Part shown: piece after piece, positions 26,649 to 34,179 of the stretch
Layout: each line of letters begins with the position of its first letter
Position numbering within the stretch: position 1 is the first letter of the stretch
NCBI GenBank assembly: GCA_017882615.1
Contig: JADGPD010000012.1
Location: 1 to 39,507, forward strand
From: Thermoleophilia bacterium
GTDB lineage: Bacteria > Actinomycetota > Thermoleophilia > Gaiellales > Gaiellaceae
DNA length: 39,507 nt
Reading direction: 5' to 3'
Made by a program: the position numbers and the translations under genes
The notes under the pieces: generated by a model
The model's input: only the letters and a program-made list of their open reading frames with translations
Databases searched by the model: none
Told to the model about the DNA's origin: nothing

Positions 26649-28397
26649 TCAGTCGGCAAGCTCTACCCGATTACGACCACCGCGCTTGGCGCGGTAGAGA
26701 GCCTCGTCTGCGGCCGCGAGCAGGCGTTCACGACTGCCGGTGCTGGCGAATCCGGCCACGCCGAAGCTGGCCGTGACGGAGATCGCCTGACCTTCCTCGA
26801 TCGGGATGCGCCGGTCGGCGAGCGTCTGCCTGATCCTCTCACAGAGGCGAGCGCCGCCCGCCGTATCGGTGCCGGGCAGGATGAGCGCGAACTCTTCCCC
26901 GCCCCAGCGACCGGCTGTGTCGATCTCGCGCAACGAATGGTTCAGGACGAGAGCGAGCTCCTTCAGCACGGAGTCACCGGCGGCGTGACCGTAGCGATCG
27001 TTCACATCTTTGAAGTGGTCGATGTCGAGAATCGCCAGAGTGAGCTCGCTACCCAGGCGCGAGGCACGAACTATCTCTTCGTCCAGAGCCGACTCGCTGT
27101 GGCGGCGATTGGCCAGCCCGGTCAAGCCGTCTACCAGCGCCTGCCGCTCGACGATCCGGTGCAGGCGTGCGTTGTCGAGCGCCACGGCCGCGTGCCCGCA
27201 GAGCAACGCCACCATCTCGAGATCCTCTTCGTTGAAGTGATCGCCGCTCAAGACCAGCGTGCCGAGGTTTTCGCGCCCCGCGCGCAACGACCATTCGCTC
27301 TGCTCCTTTCCCTTTTCGGGCTCGCCCGCGATGAAGCGTTCACCGTGCGGACCGGTGATCACTCCACCGGTAGCCTGGGTCGCCTCGACGGCCGACTCCA
27401 CCACGACCCGTAGGAGCTGAACGGCGTCGTGCGAGACTCCGAGCCCTTCGCTGAAGCGCAGCGTTGCCTCCCTGAGCCGTCCGCGTTCCTGCTCCAGCTC
27501 TCTTAGTCGCGCCTGAAGCTGCTCAGTCATCTCGTTGAAGGCGACCGCGAGGCTGGCGAACTCGTCGTGCCCGCGCACCGGTACACGCTCCTGCAGGCTC
27601 CCACGTGCGATTGCCCGCGCCGCCCGGGCCAAGTCGCCCACGCTTCGCACTATCACCTTGCCTTCGAAGAAGGCGATCGTGCCCATGATGACTAGGAACC
27701 CGAGCAGGACGAGAAGCACTCGCATCTCGAGGCGGAATACCGCGTTACTGACGCGCGCCTGCGGCGTCACGAGCGCGAATCCCACCGATCCCCGGGCGCT
27801 GACGGCGTGCGAGACCAGCACCCGATAATCCTTCCCGGCGAGTCGGACTCGACCGATCTCGTCGTCGTTCAGATTCGCACGCGCCCCGGCACCGGTCTTC
27901 GGGTTGAACACGCGGGTGCCCTGCGCGAGCAACAGCTTCTCGTCGGAGGAGATCCCTGCCAGGTTCTCGAAGCGCCGGAGGCTGGCCGGATCGAGTGGAA
28001 CCGAGGCGATCAACTCGCCGCCTGGCTTATTCGATCCGACGAACTGAACTCGGCGCTCGCCCGCGTACGGGTACGCCTTGCCGATGCGCAAGCTGCCGCT
28101 CTGTACACGCAGCCCGGGCAAGTCGGCGATGTAGGCCGCCAGAACGGAGCGATCGTGTCCCACGACAGCTCGCTGGAAGACGGGCGAGCGCGCCAATCGC
28201 TCGGCGCTCTTCTGCGCACTCACCAGCTCGTTCTCGTAGCTCGCAAGCGTCGCCCGAAGGCCGGCCTGAAGCCCTTCGTCCACCCGGTTCTGCTCGCTGC
28301 GCTCGATAACGGCCGTGAATCCGAGAAAGCCCGCGAACAGCGGCACCACAGCGAGAAACACGAAATAGACGACTAAACGACGTGCGAGGCTTGTCAA
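26649..28397 (-). CDS. Membrane diguanylate cyclase (HAMP-GAF-GGDEF)
   Basis: A 582-residue signalling enzyme that makes cyclic di-GMP. TM1 is at about 8-30, an extracytoplasmic sensor domain covers 31-215, and TM2 at about 226-248 is followed by a HAMP domain ('VIVRSVGDLARAARAIARGSLQERVPVRGHDEFASLAVAFNEMTEQL' region). A GAF domain (about 310-410) comes before the GGDEF domain starting 'DGLTGLANRRH'. The active site GGEEF is at 499-503, and the inhibitory I-site RxxD is present as Arg 490-Asp 493, five residues upstream, so feedback inhibition is likely. The start is a TTG at 28397 with GGGAGGT nine bases upstream. It is divergent from the secreted-protein gene and shares a promoter region with two palindromes. 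Confidence 0.95.
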   Translation of the reverse strand: MTSLARRLVVYFVFLAVVPLFAGFLGFTAVIERSEQNRVDEGLQAGLRATLASYENELVSAQKSAERLARSPVFQRAVVGHDRSVLAAYIADLPGLRVQSGSLRIGKAYPYAGERRVQFVGSNKPGGELIASVPLDPASLRRFENLAGISSDEKLLLAQGTRVFNPKTGAGARANLNDDEIGRVRLAGKDYRVLVSHAVSARGSVGFALVTPQARVSNAVFRLEMRVLLVLLGFLVIMGTIAFFEGKVIVRSVGDLARAARAIARGSLQERVPVRGHDEFASLAVAFNEMTEQLQARLRELEQERGRLREATLRFSEGLGVSHDAVQLLRVVVESAVEATQATGGVITGPHGERFIAGEPEKGKEQSEWSLRAGRENLGTLVLSGDHFNEEDLEMVALLCGHAAVALDNARLHRIVERQALVDGLTGLANRRHSESALDEEIVRASRLGSELTLAILDIDHFKDVNDRYGHAAGDSVLKELALVLNHSLREIDTAGRWGGEEFALILPGTDTAGGARLCERIRQTLADRRIPIEEGQAISVTASFGVAGFASTGSRERLLAAADEALYRAKRGGRNRVELAD

Positions 28398-28410
28398 AAG
28401 CTGTGACCTC

Positions 28411-28422
28411 CCTCGTACGAGG
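28411..28422. promoter_or_regulatory. Palindrome CCTCGTACGAGG at the divergent promoter
   Basis: A perfect 12-bp palindrome directly adjoining the TATAGT box. On the minus strand its end overlaps the ribosome site of the diguanylate cyclase gene. It is a likely operator; the binding protein is unknown. Confidence 0.4.
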
Positions 28423-28428
28423 TATAGT
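28423..28428 (+). promoter_or_regulatory. -10 box TATAGT of the secreted-protein gene
   Basis: TATAGT, one mismatch from the consensus, placing transcription start near 28435, inside the GCAAACGTTTGC palindrome. No good -35 is present at the normal distance, which suggests an activator or an unusual sigma factor. Confidence 0.45.
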
Positions 28429-28431
28429 GCT

Positions 28432-28443
28432 GCAAACGTTTGC
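28432..28443. promoter_or_regulatory. LacI/PurR-type operator GCAAACGTTTGC
   Basis: A perfect palindrome with a central CG, identical to the core of the E. coli PurR box (known as CGCAAACGTTTGC). It covers the expected transcription start of the secreted-protein gene, the standard place for a repressor. Which LacI-family protein binds it here is unknown. Confidence 0.5.
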
Positions 28444-28451
28444 GATTAAGA

Positions 28452-29357
28452 ATGGGATACATGAGGCCTGTCTGGGGGAGCCGGTCACTGTTCTTCACGC
28501 GTGCGGCGTTGGCGACACTCGCTGCGCTCGTGCTCGTGATCTGGGCAGTGGCTGCGCCACGCGTTCTCTCCCCCGGCTCACCGAGGCCGTCTGCCGCGCC
28601 TAACCCGCCGACGCCGGGGCCGGTCAAGGTACCACTCGGATCGTTTTTGGGGTCGCAGCCGTCCATCTCGAATCAATCCGGTTCGTCGAAGCATGCCTCA
28701 GGCTCACATTTATCGGGTTCTGAGAGCGTTGAGACGAGGGTAATCGACCATCCTACGAGCCAAAGCGCCGTTCTTTCGATCGGCGACGCGAAGGCTACGA
28801 ACCCTCCGAAGCACTCGCGGCGCGTCTCGAGCCCCGGCTCCACGCCGCCGAGCACGCCTCCCGCCACCACGCCTCCCACGACTACGAGCACGACTCCCGC
28901 GCTGACTCCTCCCGCCCCGCCCGCAGCCACACCGGTGGCCGCACCGGTGGCTACACCGGTGGCCGCACCGGTGGCTACACCGGTCACCACGCCAACCGTG
29001 GCGCGCCCGGCTAGCCCGTCTCACGAAGCGCCGGCGGCAAAAGCTCCGAAGGAACCGAAGGCCCCCGGCTCCCACCATCCGAACGGCAAGGACCGCGGAC
29101 ACCAACGGGGTTCAGGGCCGGGTAGCTCGCAGGTGGACCAAACGAGCGTAGGCCCGACTGGGCAGACGCAGCCCGGCAATCCACCGCCCTGTGCTCAACC
29201 GCCGCAGGACAACCACGGACAGCCTCCGCAAGACAACCACGGACAGCCTCCGCAGGACCACCAGCCGGGCGCCGGCAATCCCACCGGAAATGATCAGGGC
29301 CACGAGCACGGTCCCGGACACGATCGAGGTCAGCACTCGGAACGGGGTCACCACTAG
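28452..29357 (+). CDS. Secreted/anchored low-complexity protein with His-rich tail
   Basis: A 301-residue protein of no known family. A signal anchor 'SLFFTRAALATLAALVLVIWAVAA' (about 12-36) is followed by a Ser/Pro region, a Thr/Pro stretch (from about 136), a TPVAAPVA repeat, and QPPQDNHG repeats near the C-terminus. The last 22 residues are rich in His, Gly and Asp ('GHEHGPGHDRGQHSERGHH'), suggesting metal binding (inference). The Pro/Thr-rich part probably spans the cell wall and may be glycosylated. The start could be the ATG at 28452 or the one at 28461. It is divergent from the diguanylate cyclase gene. Confidence 0.7.
   Translation: MGYMRPVWGSRSLFFTRAALATLAALVLVIWAVAAPRVLSPGSPRPSAAPNPPTPGPVKVPLGSFLGSQPSISNQSGSSKHASGSHLSGSESVETRVIDHPTSQSAVLSIGDAKATNPPKHSRRVSSPGSTPPSTPPATTPPTTTSTTPALTPPAPPAATPVAAPVATPVAAPVATPVTTPTVARPASPSHEAPAAKAPKEPKAPGSHHPNGKDRGHQRGSGPGSSQVDQTSVGPTGQTQPGNPPPCAQPPQDNHGQPPQDNHGQPPQDHQPGAGNPTGNDQGHEHGPGHDRGQHSERGHH
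28929..28984 (+). repeat. In-frame 24-bp tandem repeat (TPVAAPVA)
   Basis: Two full 24-bp units and a partial third, each built of two 12-bp halves containing ACCGGTGGC, encode alternating TPVA and APVA. The near-perfect DNA identity suggests recent slippage expansion. Confidence 0.85.
29196..29261 (+). repeat. In-frame 24-bp tandem repeat (QPPQDNHG)
   Basis: Two full copies and a degenerate third of a 24-bp unit encoding QPPQDNHG. The copies differ at only a few positions (CAG/CAA and CCG/CCT). It lies within the secreted low-complexity protein. Confidence 0.85.
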
Positions 29358-29478
29358 TAGGCCCAGTTCGATAGAGCGGCTTTTCTAAACGAAACGCCGT
29401 TCCCGTTCACTCGTTACACCGTGGCGAAACGGGTACAAGAGCAGTGACTGGATCGAAAAGCTATCGATTGGAGATTCC

Positions 29479-29673
29479 ATGGCTCTCTTTCGTTCCCTCG
29501 TCCGCTTGCTAGTTCGCACCAAGGGACGGACATGGGTTGTGCTCACCGCGTTCCGCGTTTACCAACGCCTGCCGCGTTTCGCCCAACGCCGTGTTCGCAA
29601 ACGAGCGTTCCGCGCCGCCTGGCCCCGCCTCGTCGGCAAGCTGACAGACAAGACACATACCGGCCCTCGTTAG
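29479..29673 (+). CDS. Small basic protein, function unknown
   Basis: A 64-residue, strongly basic peptide (17 Arg or Lys), starting 'MALFRSLVRLLVRTKGRTWVVL' and containing 'RLPRFAQRRVRKRAFRAAW'. The N-terminal half could form an amphipathic helix. TTGGAGATT lies just before the ATG, a reasonable ribosome site. No family is recognised and it may be a false gene. The ~120 bases upstream hold no clear promoter. Confidence 0.45.
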   Translation: MALFRSLVRLLVRTKGRTWVVLTAFRVYQRLPRFAQRRVRKRAFRAAWPRLVGKLTDKTHTGPR

Positions 29674-29700
29674 CCTGCGGCTACTAGCCGGGTTGGGCTA

Positions 29701-30507
29701 TCAGCTCGCCTGTTCGGCGATCGGGCCGGGCTCGCGCGCGCGAAGGTCGCCATAGAGAACGACCAGGAAGGCGACGTAGAACGGGGCGACGAACAGCTCT
29801 CCCAACCCAAAACCGACAAGCGTGACGATCAGGATTACGTTGTCGCCGCCGAGGGAGAAAACCGAGACGAGTATCGCTACGAGAACGCCGGCGAAAAGAG
29901 CGAGCACCGCGCCGAACAGAATCGTCCCCAGTGCCCGGAAGAAGCTCCCGCGAACGAGCAGCGCAGAGCGGCGAAGAGAGTCCTTGATGCCCTTCTCCTC
30001 GAGCAGCATCGCCGGCAGGGCGACAGCCCACGTTCCCGACGCCCAGAGCGAGAACAGCGCCAGGATCAGAAGGAGCAGCGAATAGCTGCCGAGCGCCGTC
30101 AGCCCGGGGAGGGCCAGTAGGGCGACCGCCGGCGCGGCCGCAACCACCAGTAGCGCCGTGAGGGCGAGAGTCGGGCGCAGCCGCCGGAGCACAAGCGTGA
30201 TCCCTTCCCGTGCGCTCGGGCTCGCGCCGCTATAAGCCTCGGCGGCCACCTTCAAACAGGCCGCTCCCGAAGCCATCGCCGCGAGCGCGTAGACGACGCC
30301 CACCGGCACGAGTATCCCGAGAGCAAGATCGTGGCTCGAGCCCGAGCTGTTGTCCAACCAGAAGACGGCGGCGCTGAACAGCAAGCCGATGGGCAGAGTC
30401 AGCGGCGTCGTGATGCGCAGAAAGACGAGTATGTGACGAGCGGCGAGCCCGGCCCCGCTTTCGAGAATGTCGCTCACGGCTCGCTTGCGTTGTTCCGGCT
30501 CGTTCAT
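29701..30507 (-). CDS. Multi-pass membrane protein (GPDPase membrane-domain-like)
   Basis: A 268-residue protein with about six helices. The segment 'MLLEEKGIKDSLRRSALLVRGSFFRALGTILFG' is typical of the membrane domain found in glycerophosphodiester phosphodiesterases and YciC-like proteins. The catalytic phosphodiesterase domain is absent, so function is unknown. The ATG at 30507 has no Shine-Dalgarno but a TATCGT box eight bases upstream, so it may be leaderless. It is divergent from tag. Confidence 0.75.
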   Translation of the reverse strand: MNEPEQRKRAVSDILESGAGLAARHILVFLRITTPLTLPIGLLFSAAVFWLDNSSGSSHDLALGILVPVGVVYALAAMASGAACLKVAAEAYSGASPSAREGITLVLRRLRPTLALTALLVVAAAPAVALLALPGLTALGSYSLLLLILALFSLWASGTWAVALPAMLLEEKGIKDSLRRSALLVRGSFFRALGTILFGAVLALFAGVLVAILVSVFSLGGDNVILIVTLVGFGLGELFVAPFYVAFLVVLYGDLRAREPGPIAEQAS

Positions 30508-30567
30508 GCCCGCGGACGATACCCTCTTGCGCTTCGACGAGGCGTACGATCTGCCGGCCACCGTAGG

Positions 30568-31200
30568 ATGAGCGGCCCCGTGAGTAAAGACCTCGACATC
30601 GGCTCCGACGGGCTCGGGCGCTGCTCCTGGGCATCGGCCACGCCTGAGTTGCGCGAGTATCACGACAGCGAGTGGGGCCTCCCGGTGAGCGATGACGACG
30701 GGCTGTTCGAACGTATCTGCCTCGAGGCTTTTCAGTGTGGGCTTTCCTGGCTCACCATCCTGCGCAAGCGCGAGGCCTTCCGGCAGGGATTCGCCGCGTT
30801 CGAGATCGAGGCGGTGGCGAGATTCGGCGACGCCGACATCGCGCGTTTGCTCGCCGAGCCGGGGATCGTGCGCAATCGCGCCAAGATCGTCGCCTCGATC
30901 GAGAACGCGCGGCGCTCGCAGGAGGTGATCGCAGAGGACGGCTCGCTAGCGCAGCTGATCTGGCCCTATGCTCCGCCACCGGCGGCTGCGCCCCGCTCCT
31001 ACGCCGAGGTGGCGACCGTTACGCCGGAGTCTCGAGCTCTCGCGCAGGAGCTCAAGCGCCGAGGTTTTCGCTTTCTCGGCCCGACCACCGTGTGCGCACT
31101 CATGCAGGCCTGCGGCCTGATCAATGCCCACCTCGCCGGCTGCCACGCTCGCGAGCGAGTCGACGCAGCTCGCGTGGAGGTCCTGAGCCGGCTCGATTGA
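30568..31200 (+). CDS. tag: DNA-3-methyladenine glycosylase I
   Basis: A 210-residue base-excision enzyme that removes 3-methyladenine from alkylated DNA. The zinc site matches E. coli Tag: Cys 19 ('GRCSWA'), His 32 ('REYHDSEWG'), and His 188 / Cys 192 ('AHLAGCHARER'). The catalytic pocket motif 'LFERICLEAFQCGLSWLTILRKREAFR' and 'RRGFRFLGPTTVCALMQACGLINAH' are family signatures. The ATG at 30568 is used; a GTG twelve bases on is also possible. The next gene (MFS) starts about 40 bases after the stop, so they may be co-transcribed. Confidence 0.96.
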   Translation: MSGPVSKDLDIGSDGLGRCSWASATPELREYHDSEWGLPVSDDDGLFERICLEAFQCGLSWLTILRKREAFRQGFAAFEIEAVARFGDADIARLLAEPGIVRNRAKIVASIENARRSQEVIAEDGSLAQLIWPYAPPPAAAPRSYAEVATVTPESRALAQELKRRGFRFLGPTTVCALMQACGLINAHLAGCHARERVDAARVEVLSRLD

Positions 31201-31240
31201 GTTGTCAAACCGCAATACTGAAGCTAGCGTACGGCGAGAG

Positions 31241-32524
31241 ATGAATCTCCGTTCGACCGCCTCGCGCCAGTTCTCGCTGCTTCGGTATGAGGGCGTGCGG
31301 CGCCTGTTCTGGGCAACGCTGATCTCGAGCGCGGGCACCTGGCTCGCTTTCGTCGCGCTCGCGCTCGACGTCTACGACCGAACGCACTCCTCGGTTTGGG
31401 TCGGCGCGCTCTTCGTGACCGAGACACTGCCGATCGCCCTGCTCGGCTTTCTCTGCGGACCGCTGCTCGACCGTCTGCCGCGGCGCTCGTTGATGATCGG
31501 CGCCGATCTCTTCCGCGTAGCCGTCTTCGTCGCCCTCGTCTTCGCACCGAGCGCCTGGGCGATCTTGGCGCTCGCGATGCTGGCCGGAGTGGCGGCCGGT
31601 CTGTTCACGCCCGCCGTCTACGCGGGGCTTCCGAATCTCGTCGAGGAGCGTGATCTGGCCGGCGCCAACGGGCTCTTCCAGACGGCCACCAGCGCAACGA
31701 TGATCGTCGGGCCGCTCGGCGGCGGAGCCATCGTCCTTACTGTCGGACCGCACTCGGCCTACCTGTTCAACGCCGCCAGCTTTGTCGTATCGGCGCTTCT
31801 CATTGCCGGTATCCGACCGTCCGGTTTGCAGTCGGTGACGGCGGCGTCGCGCGGCTACCTGCGCGATCTCCTCGACGGAGCCGCTGCCGTCTTCCGCTCG
31901 CGACCACTTCTGACCGTGTTCATCTCCTGGAACGTGGCGATGGTCGGCATCGCCGCGATGAACACGGCCGAGGTCGAACTGGTCAAGCGCGACTTCGGCG
32001 CCGGCGATCTCGGCTATGGAGTGTTCATGGCCGCGACCGGCCTCGGTGTGCTCATCGGCGCCTTGAGCGCACGGGCGGTCTTCGCGCGGATTGCCTTCGC
32101 CACCGCCTACGCACTCGGATTCGCACTGCTCGCGCTCGGCATGGGCCTCGTGGCTCTTCTTCCTCCCTTCGCGCTCGCGGTCGCGATTCTCCTGATCGCC
32201 GGAACGGGCAACGGCTTGCTTCTGACAGCCAACGCGATGCTCGTGCAACAAGGCGCGAGCGATGATCTGCGCGGTCGCTCGTTCATGCTGATCATGAGCG
32301 CCAACGCCCTCGTTCTCACGGTCGCCTCGCTCGGAGCGGGCGTGCTCACCGACCAAAACGGCGCCCGCTTCGTCTGGGCGCTGGCCGCGGCCGCGACGGT
32401 GCTCGCCGGCCTGATCGGTGTGCTGCTCGCCCGCCCGCTTGCTTCCCCCGGGAGGGCGATGGCGCCCGATTCGGCACTCGAGCCGTTACCCGAGTTGTCG
32501 ACCGAGTCGCCGCTCAATCTGTAG
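31241..32524 (+). CDS. MFS transporter (EntS/MFS_3-like exporter)
   Basis: A 427-residue major-facilitator protein with 12 predicted helices. The loop after TM2 reads 'GPLLDRLPRRSLMIGADLFRV', the MFS motif A. 'GLPNLVEERDLAGANGLFQTATSATMIVGPLGGG' is typical of the MFS_3 (enterobactin exporter-like) family. These export siderophores, drugs or metabolites; the substrate is unknown. The ATG at 31241 has a purine-rich GCGAGAG just upstream, whereas an in-frame TTG at 31202 lacks a site. Its stop converges on glyA, 53 bases away. Confidence 0.92.
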   Translation: MNLRSTASRQFSLLRYEGVRRLFWATLISSAGTWLAFVALALDVYDRTHSSVWVGALFVTETLPIALLGFLCGPLLDRLPRRSLMIGADLFRVAVFVALVFAPSAWAILALAMLAGVAAGLFTPAVYAGLPNLVEERDLAGANGLFQTATSATMIVGPLGGGAIVLTVGPHSAYLFNAASFVVSALLIAGIRPSGLQSVTAASRGYLRDLLDGAAAVFRSRPLLTVFISWNVAMVGIAAMNTAEVELVKRDFGAGDLGYGVFMAATGLGVLIGALSARAVFARIAFATAYALGFALLALGMGLVALLPPFALAVAILLIAGTGNGLLLTANAMLVQQGASDDLRGRSFMLIMSANALVLTVASLGAGVLTDQNGARFVWALAAAATVLAGLIGVLLARPLASPGRAMAPDSALEPLPELSTESPLNL

Positions 32525-32577
32525 TCTCCGCGTCCGCTTCGATCAGGCGGCGACCGGTAAGAGCGTGATCGATTTGG

Positions 32578-33849
32578 CTAGCTCGGGGCGCCCGGGATCG
32601 GGAACGCTGCCGTCAGCTCCAACACCTCGGCGGCGATTCGCTCGATCGCGCTCTCGTCCTCGCGTTTCGCCGCCTCGACGCCGTCGTCGATCCAGCGGGC
32701 GATCTCGAGCATCTCGGGCTCCTTCATGCCCCGGGTGGTGGCGGCCGGGGTGCCGAGACGGATGCCCGAGGGATCGAACGGCTTGCGCTGGTCGAAGGGC
32801 ACGGTGTTGTAATTGAGGGTGAGGCGCGCCCGGTCGAGCGCCTTGGCAGCGACCTTGCCGGGGACGTCTTTCGAGGTCAGGTCGATGAGGATCAGATGGT
32901 TGTCGGTTCCGCCCGAGACGAGATCGAAGCCGCGCTCGACCAGCGCCTCCGCCAGCACCTTGGCGTTGGTCACGATCTGAGCGGCGTAGGCCGAGAAACT
33001 CGGCCGGCCGGCCTCCCCTAGCGCGACCGCGATCGCCGCGGTGGTGTTGTCGTGCGGACCCCCTTGTAGACCGGGGAAGACGGCCTTGTCGATCGCCGTA
33101 GCGTGCTCCTCGGTGCACATCAACATCGCGCCACGCGGGCCGCGCAGCGTCTTGTGGGTCGTGGTCGAGAGCACCTGAGCGTGGCCGACCGGGGAAGGAT
33201 GGACGCCCCCGGCGATCAGGCCTGCGATGTGGGCGATATCGGCAACCAGAATCGCGTCGATCTCCTGCGCCACCTCGGCGAAGGCCGGGAAATCGATGGT
33301 GCGCGGAATCGCCGTGCCGCCGCAGAAGATCAGCTTGGGACGCTCCTTGCGCGCCAGCTCGCGCACCTCGTCCATGTCAACAAGACCGGTCTCGGGGCGC
33401 ACGCCGTACTGAACCGCGTGGAACCACTTACCCGTCGCCGAGACGCCCCAGCCGTGGGTGAGGTGGCCGCCCATCGGCAGCGCCATCCCCATCACCGTGT
33501 CGCCGGGCTCGAGAAAGGCCATGTAGACGGCGAGATTGGCCGGCGAGCCCGAGTAGGGCTGGACGTTGGCGTGCTCGACGCCGAAAAGCTTCTGCGCCCG
33601 CTCGATCGCCAGCGGCTCCAGCTCGTCGATCACCTGCTGGCCCTCGTAGTAGCGGCGGTGGGCGTAGCCCTCGGAGTACTTGTTGGTGAGCACGCTCCCA
33701 AGCGCCATGAGCACGGCCCGAGAGACGTGGTTCTCGGACGGGATCAGGCAGATCGTCTGCGACTGCCGCTCGAACTCCTGCTCGACCAGGTTGGCGACGG
33801 CCGGATCGACCTGCTCGAGAGTCTGATTCAAAGTCTCCTGCGCGCTCAC
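32578..33849 (-). CDS. glyA: Serine hydroxymethyltransferase
   Basis: A 423-residue PLP enzyme converting serine and tetrahydrofolate to glycine and methylene-tetrahydrofolate, the main source of one-carbon units. PLP is bound by Lys 233 in 'VLSTTTHKTLRGPRG'. 'LIPSENHVSRAVLMALGSVLTNKYSEGYAHRRYY', 'PYSGSPANLAVYMAFLEPGD' and 'LVADIAHIAGLIAGG' are standard landmarks. The GTG at 33849 has AGGAGG seven bases upstream. A ZTP riboswitch occupies the leader, so expression should rise when folate is short and ZMP/ZTP accumulates. Confidence 0.98.
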   Translation of the reverse strand: MSAQETLNQTLEQVDPAVANLVEQEFERQSQTICLIPSENHVSRAVLMALGSVLTNKYSEGYAHRRYYEGQQVIDELEPLAIERAQKLFGVEHANVQPYSGSPANLAVYMAFLEPGDTVMGMALPMGGHLTHGWGVSATGKWFHAVQYGVRPETGLVDMDEVRELARKERPKLIFCGGTAIPRTIDFPAFAEVAQEIDAILVADIAHIAGLIAGGVHPSPVGHAQVLSTTTHKTLRGPRGAMLMCTEEHATAIDKAVFPGLQGGPHDNTTAAIAVALGEAGRPSFSAYAAQIVTNAKVLAEALVERGFDLVSGGTDNHLILIDLTSKDVPGKVAAKALDRARLTLNYNTVPFDQRKPFDPSGIRLGTPAATTRGMKEPEMLEIARWIDDGVEAAKREDESAIERIAAEVLELTAAFPIPGAPS

Positions 33850-33876
33850 TGGAACACCTCCTGATTGGATCTGGGT

Positions 33877-33950
33877 GCCCAGGCGCTCGGCTGGAATTGC
33901 TGCCGTTCCCCGGTGGTGTGCTCCACCTCTCCGCGCCAGTCGCGGCAGCT
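33877..33950 (-). ncRNA. ZTP (pfl) riboswitch controlling glyA
   Basis: The leader RNA matches the pfl-motif consensus. P1 forms from GCTGCCG (33949-33943) and CGGCAGC (33905-33899). Inside are the conserved GACTGGCGC, then hairpin GGTGG-AGCACA-CCACC and the GGGGAAC segment. After a short linker comes the conserved GCGCCTGGGC. GGCGC (33937-33933) and GCGCC (33886-33882) pair as the class-defining pseudoknot. ZTP riboswitches sense ZMP/ZTP and turn on folate and one-carbon genes such as glyA. The downstream GCACC could pair with GGTGT next to the Shine-Dalgarno, suggesting translational control (inference). Confidence 0.92.
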
Positions 33951-34072
33951 TGTTCAGTCTAGCGCGCGTTGAGCCCGGTCTGGGAAGGCCGCCGGCTCGA
34001 GTCCGCTTAGTTCTCGATTGTTGGCAGCGGTCGAGCGGGCGCCCGCTTTCTCAGTCGCGCTTCGAAAAGTGG

Positions 34073-34101
34073 TTGACAGCATTCGAGCGGATCGCTATGT
34101 T
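34073..34101 (+). promoter_or_regulatory. Sigma-70-type promoter of the sulfate transporter operon
   Basis: TTGACA at 34073-34078 and TATGTT at 34096-34101, separated by exactly 17 bases. This is the best -35/-10 pair in the window. Expected start is near 34108, giving a leader of about 70 bases. Confidence 0.75.
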
Positions 34102-34125
34102 GCTCGCAATTCAGTTATAGCGTCA

Positions 34126-34140
34126 ATAAAAAGTGCTTAT
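34126..34140. promoter_or_regulatory. LTTR-type dyad ATAA-N7-TTAT
   Basis: An interrupted dyad with the T-N11-A core used by LysR-type regulators. It lies about 20-30 bases after the predicted transcription start of the sulfate operon, a position suited to repression. The LysR gene at 37855-38745 is the obvious candidate, since a related GTAC..ATAC dyad with GCGCTTAT precedes that gene. Confidence 0.4.
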
Positions 34141-34179
34141 GTGTTTCGGAGATCCGAGCACACGCGAAAGGAGCTCACG

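Larger units (their letters stand above)
33850..34179. other. Divergent leader region of glyA and the sulfate operon
   Basis: About 330 bases without a gene. The left part is the glyA leader with the ZTP riboswitch (33877-33950) and AGGAGG at 33857-33862. The right part is the promoter of the sulfate transporter operon (34073-34101) and an AT-rich leader with an LTTR-type dyad (34126-34140). Confidence 0.8.

Noticed and set aside
28929-29261. Clustered short repeats that might suggest a CRISPR array
   Set aside because: Units are 24 bp, contiguous, in frame and coding; there are no spacers and no cas genes.
31205-32356. 383-codon open frame opposite the MFS gene
   Set aside because: Highly charged, low-complexity product with no domain; the plus strand encodes a clear 12-helix transporter.
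32539-32572. TCGATCA/TGATCGA inverted repeat between the MFS gene and glyA
   Set aside because: Only 7 bp with a 20-base loop; too weak to call a terminator although the position between convergent genes is suitable.
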